From DASXTS01 sp036505275 (GTDB lineage Bacteria > Actinomycetota > Actinomycetes > Mycobacteriales > Pseudonocardiaceae): 13,956 bases of DNA. The stretch is taken from NCBI GenBank assembly GCA_036505275.1, contig DASXTS010000448.1:1-13956 (forward strand), written 5' to 3'. Both the position numbers and the translations under genes were made by a program. Below the pieces are notes generated by a model. That model searched no databases. It saw nothing but the letters and a program-made list of their open reading frames with translations, and had not been told where the DNA came from. Positions 6,612 to 12,727 of this stretch are shown one piece after another. Position 1 is the stretch's first letter; each line of letters opens with the position of its first letter.

Positions 6612-7774
6612 GCGCGCCGGAGCGGTTCGACGTTGTGATCGTCGGCGCCCGGTGCGCCGGCGCGGCCACCGCCATGCTGCTCGCCCGCCAGGGCCACCGG
6701 GTTCTCGTGCTGGACCGGGCGGCCAGGGGCTCGGACACCCTCTCCACCCACGCGCTGATGCGCGGCGGTGTGCTCCAGCTGCAACGGTGGGGTCTGCTGG
6801 ATCACATCGCCGCGGCGGGCACCCCGGCGATCCGGCAGGTGCGGTTCCACTACGGCGACGAGAGCACCACGGTGCCGATCAAGCCGTCGGCCGGGGTGGA
6901 CGCGCTGTACGCGCCGCGCCGCACCCTGCTGGACCGGGTGCTGGTGGACGCCGCCGTAGCCGCCGGGGCGCAGGTGCGGTTCGGGGTCAACGTGACCGGC
7001 CTGGACCGCGACCCCGAGGGGCGGGTGGTGGGCGTGGTGGGCCGGGACCGCCGGGGCCGCCCGGTGCGGGCGCACGGCCGGCTCACCGTCGGGGCCGACG
7101 GCAAGCGGTCGATGGTGGCCCGCGAGGCCGGCGCCGCAACGCAGTGGACCGGTACCGGCTCGGCGGCCGCCGTGTACGGGTACTGGGCCGGCCTGGACGT
7201 CGCCGGCTACGAGTGGCTCTACCGCCCCGGCGCGGCCGCGGGGCTGATCCCTACCAACGACGGCAAGGTGTGCGTCTTCGCGGGCACGACGACGGCCCGG
7301 TTCGGCGACGAGATCGCCGGCGACCTGGCGGCCGGTTACCTGCGGCTGCTCAAGGAGGTCGTCGGCGACGTGATTCCGGGTCTGCAGGCCGGCCAGCCGC
7401 CGAGCCGGCTGCGGGCGTTCCCCGGCCTGCCCGGTTACGTCCGCCGGCCCAGCGGTCTCGGCTGGGCGCTGGTCGGCGATGCCGGCCAGTACCTGGACCC
7501 ACTGGGCGCCCACGGCATCACCGACGCGCTGCGCGACGCCGAGCTGCTGGCCCGCGCGGCCGGCGCCCTGCTGGCCGGAGCGGACGAGACGGCCGCGCTG
7601 CGCGAGTACGAGGCCAACCGCGACCGGATGACCGGGCCGATGTTCGCTGTGCTGGACGAGATCGCCGGCTACCGGTGGACGCTGCCCGCCGTGCGGCAGC
7701 TGCTGCTGGCGCACAGCAACGCCATGGGCGACGAGGTGGACGCCCTGGCCGCGCTGCCGGTCAGTTCTTGCTGA
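6608..7774 (+). CDS. FAD-dependent oxidoreductase/monooxygenase (paralogue 2)
   Basis: Flavoprotein of 388 aa, same family as the enzyme at 4185-5387. The FAD-binding N-terminus has VVIVGARCAGAATAMLLA (9-26), the DG motif is GADGKRS (162-168), and GWALVGDAG (285-293) is followed by DP and HGITDALRDAELLA. The two paralogues share long colinear stretches, for example STH(A/Q)...G(V/G)V(L/V)QL(Q/H)RWGLLD and the APRR(T/H)(L/V)LD segment, but differ in the middle substrate-facing part. The ATG at 6608 overlaps the previous stop (ATGA), with GAGGGG at 6594-6599 as ribosome site. Last gene of the operon. Its final 14 bases overlap the end of the convergent surface-protein gene. It probably performs a second oxidation or reduction on the same pathway intermediate (inference). 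Confidence 0.9.
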   Translation: MSAPERFDVVIVGARCAGAATAMLLARQGHRVLVLDRAARGSDTLSTHALMRGGVLQLQRWGLLDHIAAAGTPAIRQVRFHYGDESTTVPIKPSAGVDALYAPRRTLLDRVLVDAAVAAGAQVRFGVNVTGLDRDPEGRVVGVVGRDRRGRPVRAHGRLTVGADGKRSMVAREAGAATQWTGTGSAAAVYGYWAGLDVAGYEWLYRPGAAAGLIPTNDGKVCVFAGTTTARFGDEIAGDLAAGYLRLLKEVVGDVIPGLQAGQPPSRLRAFPGLPGYVRRPSGLGWALVGDAGQYLDPLGAHGITDALRDAELLARAAGALLAGADETAALREYEANRDRMTGPMFAVLDEIAGYRWTLPAVRQLLLAHSNAMGDEVDALAALPVSSC

Positions 7775-9521
7775 TGGTGGCCGTGGCGTTCGGGTAGGCC
7801 GGGCCCGCCGAGGTGCTGGCGGTCAGGGTGCTCGTGCTCTTGTTCGGCACCCGGAAGGTCAGCTGCTGGGTGGACTCGGCCGGCCCGGTGGCGCTGATGG
7901 TGAGCGTGACCGAGGTGCCGGACGCCGGTGCGATGAACGACGCGCTGTCCGCGCTGACGGTCACTGTGTGCCCGCTGCCGATCGCGTTCACGGTGTTGCC
8001 GTATGTGTCGGTGACACTGATGTTGGCGGTGAAAGTCTGGCCGGTGTCGAGCTTGGCGACCGCGCACGTGAACAGGCACGGCGAGCCGATGGTGGCCGAC
8101 GAGCTGGAGACCGTCACGTGTGACCAGGCCAGCCGGGCCGCCGCGGCGGGGCTGACGGTGAATGTGCCGGAGCTGGCCGTGATGGTGCCGACGGCCACCC
8201 GCAGCACCGCGGCCTCGGCCTTGACCAAGGTGATCGGCACGGTGGCCGTGCCGGCCGCCGAGAAGGTGGCGGTGGCCGGGTAGCTCGGCTGGGCCTCGCT
8301 GGGCGAGCTGCCCGGGCTGCCGGCCCAGCTCAGGGTCTGGGTGCCGGCGGCCACCGGGTTCTGGTAGGCGTCGAGCGCGGTCAGGGTGGCGGTGAACGCC
8401 GTGCCCGCGGTCTGGCTGCCCGGCGTGGCGATGGCGAGCCGGGTGAAGGACGTTGCGAGCACGGTGAACGTGCCGGAGGTGCCGGTCACCGTTGCGGCCC
8501 CTGCGGTGAGCATGGTGCTCTCGGCGCGGTAGAGGGTCACCGGCAGGTTGGCGGCGACGCCCGAGCTGAAGGTGACGGGGTTGGCCGGGTAGCCGGGGGC
8601 GTGCCCATCCGGGGCGGTGCCAGGGCCGGACCAGGTGAGCGTCTTCTGGCCGGCGTAGCCGGTGGCTGTGTTGCTGTAGGCGTCCACCGCGGTCAGCGTG
8701 ATGGGCAGCGCCGTGCCGGCGGTGGCGCTCGATGGGGTGGGCACCAGGAACTGGGTCGCGGCCCCGTGGTTGATGGTGACCGCGATGCTGCCGGTGACCG
8801 GGCCCGCGGTGACGGTCAGGGTGACCGTCTCGGCCTTCACCAGGGTGACCGGCACGGTCGCGACGCCCGCGGTGAAGGTCACCGAGGCGTTGCCGTTGTT
8901 GTAGGACGGCGCGGCGCCGTTCGGCGCGGTGCCTGGGCCGGCGAAGGTCAGGGTGTGTGCGCCGGTGTAGCCGGTGTCGGTCTGCTCGCCGGTCCTGGCG
9001 GTGATGGTCAGGGTGGTGCCGCTACCTGCGGTCAGCGCGGTGGTGCCGGCCGGCCAGGACAGCGTGAACGTCTGCACGCCGACCATGGCTCCGGTGCTGC
9101 GCGGGCTCTCGGTGCCGCGCCAGGCGCTGAGCACCGGGGTGACGGTGTAGTACCAGGTGCCAGCTGGCACGCCGGTTTCGGTGCAGGTCAGCGCGGTGAC
9201 CGGGACCGCGGCGCAGCTTCCTTGGGCGGCGCCGGTCGCGGTGCCGCCGGATGCCGCCGGGTAGCGGTTGACCAGGTAGCCGCCGACGGCGCGACCGGCG
9301 GCGGTGGTGGTGCTCGCCGGCCAGCTCAGGCTCACCGAGGTGCCGGTCACGGTGGCGGCCGGCTGGTTGCCGGTGCCGACGGAGTCGGCGTTGGAGTAGG
9401 TGGCCACGCCTGCTGCCTGTGCGGTCCAGTAGGCCCACGCGACGCCGCCGACCGAGGCGACGAACGCGACGGCGGCCGCCATCGCGAGCGCGCCGCGCCT
9501 GCCAATCCGTAGCGAGATCAC
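7761..9521 (-). CDS. Exported multi-domain Ig-like/fibronectin repeat protein with SipW-type N-terminus (protein D)
   Basis: Predicted exported or wall-associated protein of 586 aa. Residues 1-10 are basic and 11-30 hydrophobic. GVAWAYWTAQAAG (26-38) resembles the end of SipW-dependent signal peptides seen in TasA/CalY-type proteins. Residues 53-148 look like a fibronectin III fold with one Cys pair (C103, C113). Four Ig-like repeats of roughly 100 residues follow (about 149-250, 252-354, 358-456, 462-586). The first three share a TAG(T/S)...TLTA.DAY.N...TL.W.GPG block, a Pro-Ser/Gly-Tyr segment and PVTLVKAE. The fourth is divergent and has another close Cys pair (C482, C486). No LPXTG or C-terminal membrane segment is visible. 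It starts at GTG 9521, overlapping the upstream gene's TGA by four bases (GTGA), so it is translationally coupled. Structural or adhesive roles are inferred. Confidence 0.82.
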   Translation of the reverse strand: MISLRIGRRGALAMAAAVAFVASVGGVAWAYWTAQAAGVATYSNADSVGTGNQPAATVTGTSVSLSWPASTTTAAGRAVGGYLVNRYPAASGGTATGAAQGSCAAVPVTALTCTETGVPAGTWYYTVTPVLSAWRGTESPRSTGAMVGVQTFTLSWPAGTTALTAGSGTTLTITARTGEQTDTGYTGAHTLTFAGPGTAPNGAAPSYNNGNASVTFTAGVATVPVTLVKAETVTLTVTAGPVTGSIAVTINHGAATQFLVPTPSSATAGTALPITLTAVDAYSNTATGYAGQKTLTWSGPGTAPDGHAPGYPANPVTFSSGVAANLPVTLYRAESTMLTAGAATVTGTSGTFTVLATSFTRLAIATPGSQTAGTAFTATLTALDAYQNPVAAGTQTLSWAGSPGSSPSEAQPSYPATATFSAAGTATVPITLVKAEAAVLRVAVGTITASSGTFTVSPAAAARLAWSHVTVSSSSATIGSPCLFTCAVAKLDTGQTFTANISVTDTYGNTVNAIGSGHTVTVSADSASFIAPASGTSVTLTISATGPAESTQQLTFRVPNKSTSTLTASTSAGPAYPNATATISKN

Positions 9522-9982
9522 TTCTGCACCGTCACCGTGACTAGGAGGGAGAACGCCTGGCCCTGGCAGGCACTGGCCGAGGTGGTGTCCATCGCCATCG
9601 CGCCGGCGAGGTGCAGCACCCTGGACTGGTCGGCCGGCAGGGTGAACTGCGGGTCCGAGAACGCGGTTGGCGCGGTGAAGCTGACCCCCGTCGGGGAGCA
9701 GCCATTGCCGGCCTGTGGGGTGGTCGTCGCGGTGATCCCCACGACCTGCACCGGGAAGGCGTTCGGGTTGCGGATCTTGAGGATGGCGTCCGCGACACCG
9801 CCGGGGTACAGCGTGCTGCTCGGCGTCTCACCGGCCAGCGCCTCGCCGGAGATGGTCATCGTGCCGGTGCTCGCCGAGCCCGCGCCGGACGCCGTGGTGG
9901 ACCAGGTGGCCTGGGCGACGCCGGCGCAGGCCAGCGACAGCGCGGCGGCGCCGAGCAGCACCCGGACGGTGATGGCTCGCAT
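9518..9982 (-). CDS. Small SipW-type exported protein with two-Cys domain (protein C)
   Basis: Predicted exported protein of 154 aa. The N-terminus is a signal sequence: basic start MRAITVR, a hydrophobic stretch to about 25, then QATWSTTASGAGSASTGT. That matches the Trp-Ser-Thr-Thr plus Gly/Ser run after the hydrophobic core in actinobacterial SipW-dependent-type proteins. Residues 55-152 form a domain with cysteines at C95 and C139, PNAF/N-rich strands and the ACQG motif, which aligns with the C-terminal domains of proteins A and B in this operon. The ATG lies 2 bases after the stop of gene B, with AGGGGG seven bases upstream inside B. A longer open frame to 10192 lies inside gene B and is rejected. 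Probable fibre subunit or surface ligand; function not established. Confidence 0.85.
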   Translation of the reverse strand: MRAITVRVLLGAAALSLACAGVAQATWSTTASGAGSASTGTMTISGEALAGETPSSTLYPGGVADAILKIRNPNAFPVQVVGITATTTPQAGNGCSPTGVSFTAPTAFSDPQFTLPADQSRVLHLAGAMAMDTTSASACQGQAFSLLVTVTVQK

Positions 9983-9984
9983 GG

Positions 9985-11088
9985 TCAGGCCCCCTGTCCG
10001 GCGCCGGAGTAACTGAGCGTGATGCTCACGCCCTTGCAGGCGTCCTGGTTGCGGGGCAGGTCGAGCATGCCGACCCGCGGCCAGTACGCGGACGGCACGC
10101 CGAGCTGCGACAGCGACGCGGTCTGCCCGGCCGCAACGGTCACCGGATACGGGCCGGTGAACTGCACGACGGTGAAGTTGCTCGAATCGCACGCGGCGCC
10201 CGCGCTGGTGCCGGCGACGGTCACGGTCAGGTTCGTGATCGCCAGGCTCTGGTTGTTCGGGTTCTGCAGGACGAGGTCGAGCGGCACCGGTGCGACGCCG
10301 GGGGCCAGCCTGGCCGGCAGGTCGCCGGTGATGGCGAACGGCTTCCTGCTTGCGCTGACCACGAGCTGAGCCTGCGCGTACGCGTACCGGGTGCTGGAGC
10401 CGATCGCGGCCGAGCCGACGACGTAGATCGTGGAGGTGCCGTCCGGGGTGGCCGTCGCGCTCGTGCTGATCTGCAGCGTGGTGGAGCCACCGGTCGTTGG
10501 GTTGGGGCTGAATGATGCCGCGGCGCCGGCCGGCAACCCGCCGGCGACGCCGAGGGTGACCGGGCCGGTGAAGTTTGTGCGGGTGATGGTGAGGGTGTAG
10601 ACGGCGGTGGACCCGGCCGGCACGGTGACCGAGGCCGGTGTCACGGACAGCGAGAAGGACTGGGAGAGCGCGTAGTTGACCGTGAGGGAGACCGTGGTCG
10701 AGTGGCTGAGCTTGCCGCTGACCCCGGTGATCGTGATCTGGTAGGTCCCGACGGGCGTGCTGCTGGCCGTCGTCACCGTCAGCGTGGAGGTGCCGGAGCT
10801 GGCCGACGAGGACAGCGTGACGGTCGACGGGGAGAAGCCGACCGTTGACCCGCTCGGCTTGCCCGTGGCGGACAGCGCGACGGCGCCGGTGAACCCGCCC
10901 GTCGCGGTCACCGTCACCGAGTAGACGGCCTGCTGGCCCTGCTGCACCGACTGGCTGACCGGGTTCACGCCCAGGGTGAAGTCCGGCTTGCCCGCGGCCG
11001 CGTACACGACCGCGCCGCCGGCGAGCCCCAGGGTGAGCACCCCCAGCAGCGCCAGCACGAGGTTCCGTGCGCCCCTCGCCGTCCTCAT
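9985..11088 (-). CDS. Exported protein with two Ig-like repeats and a C-terminal two-Cys domain (protein B)
   Basis: Predicted exported protein of 367 aa. MRTARGAR plus a hydrophobic segment (9-32) forms a signal peptide or anchor; unlike its neighbours it ends GAVVYAAAGKPDF and lacks the Trp-Ser-Thr motif. Two bacterial Ig-like repeats follow (about 36-137 and 144-246). Each starts F(T/S)L(G/S)V.P.S.(S/T)V and has (V)YSVTV/VYTLTI, GFTG/NFTG and SFSP/GFSP segments typical of secreted actinobacterial proteins. The C-terminal domain (253-364) has LAPGVAPVPLDL, NPNN, C300 and QDACKG (C351), and pairs with the same region of A and C. The ATG at 11088 has GAGGA a few bases upstream. A 77-bp gap with a strong hairpin separates it from gene A. 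Probably links the shared domain to the cell surface through the Ig stalk (inference). Confidence 0.85.
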   Translation of the reverse strand: MRTARGARNLVLALLGVLTLGLAGGAVVYAAAGKPDFTLGVNPVSQSVQQGQQAVYSVTVTATGGFTGAVALSATGKPSGSTVGFSPSTVTLSSSASSGTSTLTVTTASSTPVGTYQITITGVSGKLSHSTTVSLTVNYALSQSFSLSVTPASVTVPAGSTAVYTLTITRTNFTGPVTLGVAGGLPAGAAASFSPNPTTGGSTTLQISTSATATPDGTSTIYVVGSAAIGSSTRYAYAQAQLVVSASRKPFAITGDLPARLAPGVAPVPLDLVLQNPNNQSLAITNLTVTVAGTSAGAACDSSNFTVVQFTGPYPVTVAAGQTASLSQLGVPSAYWPRVGMLDLPRNQDACKGVSITLSYSGAGQGA

Positions 11089-11124
11089 CGCGTCCTCGAT
11101 CCCGTTGATAGGTGAACCGGATCA

Positions 11125-11154
11125 GGGGTGGGGCGGCACATCCCGCCCCACCCC
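11125..11154 (-). terminator. GC-rich hairpin between genes A and B (attenuator or partial terminator)
   Basis: A perfect 12-bp inverted repeat (GGGGTGGGGCGG at 11125-11136 with CCGCCCCACCCC at 11143-11154) surrounds a 6-base loop. It starts 12 bases after the stop of gene A and lies 37 bases before the start of gene B. No U-tract follows on the minus strand, so it may be an intrinsic terminator of the U-less actinomycete kind, an attenuator, or an mRNA-stabilising stem that raises the level of the first gene's message. Confidence 0.65.
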
Positions 11155-11165
11155 CCGGTCGGCGA

Positions 11166-11678
11166 TCAGTTGGTGGAGAAGCTCAGCTGCGGCACGGCCC
11201 CCTTGCAGCCGTCCTGCACGTTGCCGGGGTCGTTCGCGAAGCCGATCTTGAACGCGGGGAAGTTCACGGTTTCGCCGCTGTTGAGCTCATCCGCGACGGG
11301 AAGCGCGAGCACCTGCACCGCGCTGGACTTGACGAGCGCCACGTCTCCGGTGGTCAGGCCGTAGTCGGCGGCGCTGCATCCGGCGGCGTGAGCTGCATCC
11401 ACCCCGGTGATCTGGACCGTGAACTGGTTCACGTACGCGGAGTTGGGAGCGTTGTTGGTGATGGTGCCGGGCACGGACACGGGGGCGACGCTCGGCGCGA
11501 GGCCGGTCGGCGCGTCGCCCTGGGCGACGGTCAGGTTGGCGGCGCCGGCCGAGGAGTTCGCCGTGCCGGTGCCGGAGCCGGTGGTGGACCAGTAGCCGAA
11601 CGCCACGCCACCGCCGAGGGCGGTGAGGGCAACGGAGCTGGCGACGACGATCTTGGCCTTCCTGCTGATCTTGCGCAT
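11166..11678 (-). CDS. Small SipW-dependent-type exported protein, camelysin/TasA-like class (protein A)
   Basis: Predicted exported protein of 170 aa, first gene of the surface-protein operon. The basic start MRKISRKAK is followed by a hydrophobic stretch and GGGVAFGYWSTTGSGTGTA (22-40). This is the pattern of actinobacterial proteins annotated as SipW-dependent-type signal peptide proteins, similar in layout to the GGG-(T/A)-(W/F)-A motif of TasA. The mature part carries a domain with GLAPSVAPVSV (59-69), NN/N-rich strands, C101 and a C-terminal QDGCKG (C158). The same elements occur in B, and more distantly in C. The ATG at 11678 is set by GGAGGA at 11687-11692, eight bases upstream; an open frame running back to 11987 has no ribosome site. 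A hairpin directly downstream suggests that this gene is the most abundant product, as expected for a major subunit (inference). Confidence 0.88.
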   Translation of the reverse strand: MRKISRKAKIVVASSVALTALGGGVAFGYWSTTGSGTGTANSSAGAANLTVAQGDAPTGLAPSVAPVSVPGTITNNAPNSAYVNQFTVQITGVDAAHAAGCSAADYGLTTGDVALVKSSAVQVLALPVADELNSGETVNFPAFKIGFANDPGNVQDGCKGAVPQLSFSTN

Positions 11679-11941
11679 GACGGAGTTCCTCCAGTGGAGT
11701 CGGGTGTGGTGACGAAGCCCCCCTTCCTGTGGTCGCCGACCCCGGAGGTTTCTTCGCCGTGCTGTGGCGGCCCATTCGATGACCGCACCTGAAGCATCGG
11801 GGCTGGTCCGGCCGCTGACTACGGGTTCGGCAGCGTTCTGGCCGATGGACGACACGGAACTAGCCGGCCACCCGACGGCGTCCTCCGACCGGCCGACACC
11901 AACCGTGGGGATCGAAGACCGAATGCCCTCGCTACGCTCGG
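11679..11941 (-). promoter_or_regulatory. Non-coding leader/promoter region of the surface-protein operon
   Basis: About 260 bases between the mft-operon hairpin and gene A contain no convincing gene on either strand. They should hold the promoter and 5' leader of the surface-protein operon. I see no strong -10/-35 pair. Visible elements are the ribosome site at 11687-11692, an 11-bp palindrome GGTCGCCGACC at 11731-11741 that could be an operator, and a short CGCTG...CAGCG stem around 11815-11840. The leader is long enough for RNA-level control, but no known riboswitch class was recognised with confidence. Confidence 0.4.
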
Positions 11942-11987
11942 GTGGTGAGTGGTAAATGGTGCTGAAGCACCATTTACCACTCACCAC
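11942..11987. terminator. Perfect 21-bp inverted repeat at the mftE 3' end
   Basis: The arms at 11942-11962 and 11967-11987 are exact reverse complements around a 4-base loop (TGAA on the plus strand), with the core GGTGC-TGAA-GCACC. The right arm includes the last Trp codon and the TGA of mftE (11981-11986). No T-tract follows in either direction. Position at the end of the mycofactocin operon and upstream of the next minus-strand operon favours a transcription terminator or an mRNA 3'-end stabiliser. The length and perfection are unusual for a simple terminator. Confidence 0.75.
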
Positions 11988-12655
11988 GCAGCAAGCCAGG
12001 CGCGTACCCGGGCGGTGAGGGAGTCGGCCCAGCGTTGCAGGATGCGCTCGCCCTCGGATGCGTCGGCGCCGGTCGGGTCGCCGAGCACGCCGTTCGGGCT
12101 GACGGCGGCGAGGCCACCATGGCGCAGCCGGTGCAGCAGCCGCGGCAGCGGCGTGCTGTCCCCCGGCTCGGCGTCGCCGAGCGCCACCCCGCCGGGGGCC
12201 AGCCGGAGCATCACCGAGGTCTCGGTACGGCCGGCGTGGCTGTCGGTGGGCGGCCCGTCCGGCAGCCAGGCAAGCACCCGGCGACCCTCGGAGCGCAGCA
12301 GGCCTACGGCCGCGCCGAGCGGTTCGAGGTTGCCGCCGTGCCCGCTGACCAGCACCACGCCGGCGAATGCGTCAGCGGAGCGCACCAGCTCGACGACCAG
12401 CAGTTCGACGGCCGCCCGGCCGATGGACAGGGTGCCCGGGAAGGCGGCGTGCTCGCCGCTTGACCCGTACGGCACAGCGGGCGCCACCAGCACCCGCGGA
12501 AGGCGCTCCGCGAGCCGGCGGCAGAGCTCGACGGCGATCGCGGTGTCGGTGCCCAGCGGCAGGTGCGGGCCGTGCTGCTCGGTGGCGCCGAGCGGCACCG
12601 CGAGCACCGGGGAAACCCCCGCGAGCTGCGGCGAGCGCAGTCCAGCCAGGTCCAT
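11981..12655 (-). CDS. mftE: Mycofactocin peptidase MftE (creatininase family)
   Basis: Creatininase-fold metallopeptidase of 224 aa. In mycofactocin synthesis MftE cuts the MftC-modified MftA precursor near its C-terminus and releases the Val-Tyr-derived core that becomes the redox cofactor. Metal-binding motifs are visible: GATEQHGPHLPLGTD (23-37; E26, H28 and D37 as likely ligands), SGHGGN (104-109; H106) and HAGRTETS (140-147; E145). The family signature GSSGEHAAFPGTLS (64-77) is also present. The ATG at 12655 is chosen for GGAGG at 12667-12671 and because the protein begins there as in other MftE sequences. A longer form from ATG 12715 adds 20 atypical residues and has no ribosome site. 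It lies 72 bp downstream of mftF and is the last gene of the operon, ended by the 21-bp inverted repeat. Here mftF precedes mftE, the reverse of the order in Mycobacterium tuberculosis. Confidence 0.92.
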   Translation of the reverse strand: MDLAGLRSPQLAGVSPVLAVPLGATEQHGPHLPLGTDTAIAVELCRRLAERLPRVLVAPAVPYGSSGEHAAFPGTLSIGRAAVELLVVELVRSADAFAGVVLVSGHGGNLEPLGAAVGLLRSEGRRVLAWLPDGPPTDSHAGRTETSVMLRLAPGGVALGDAEPGDSTPLPRLLHRLRHGGLAAVSPNGVLGDPTGADASEGERILQRWADSLTARVRAWLAAW

Positions 12656-12718
12656 GCAATGGCGTGCCTCCAAGTACCACCATCCCCGTCGAAATGGGCC
12701 TTTAACTACCGCCATTGC
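12656..12718 (-). promoter_or_regulatory. mftE leader with 9-bp inverted repeat next to the start codon
   Basis: GCAATGGCG (12656-12664) and its exact complement CGCCATTGC (12710-12718) enclose 45 bases. In the mRNA the downstream arm fills the space between the GGAGG ribosome site (12667-12671) and the mftE ATG (12653-12655). Folding would hinder translation starts and could set the mftE to mftF ratio. The loop also contains A/T-richer DNA (GTTAAAGGCCC) unusual for this window. Function is inferred. Confidence 0.4.
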
Positions 12719-12727
12719 CGGCCGGGT

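Noticed and set aside
6514..7797. A 427-codon plus-strand frame overlapping the second flavoenzyme.
   Set aside because: It is Arg/Gly/Pro-rich and lacks any motif, while the overlapping frame has full FAD-binding signatures.
7761..9521. Repeated DNA in gene D as a CRISPR or mobile repeat.
   Set aside because: The repeats are protein-level Ig domains with diverged DNA, with no regular repeat-spacer pattern.
11755..11860. A minus-strand stretch around CCGAACCCGTAGTCAGC that recalls the conserved CCGAA(C/U)CCGUCAGC segment of the c-di-AMP (ydaO) riboswitch, upstream of a surface-protein gene.
   Set aside because: The match is broken (GTAGTCAGC rather than GTCAGC), and the other hallmark blocks (GGGGACC, GGGGUGAAU) are not found upstream in order. 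A covariance-model search (Infernal with the ydaO model) would settle it.
11895..11935. TTCGATCCCCAC on the minus strand, resembling a tRNA T-arm and possible attachment site.
   Set aside because: No acceptor, D-arm or anticodon stem could be built around it, and there is no integrase in the window.
11679..11987. Upstream extension of gene A to 11987 and plus-strand frames in the same gap.
   Set aside because: No ribosome site, and the frame runs through the 21-bp hairpin. The signal peptide starts cleanly at 11678 after GGAGGA.
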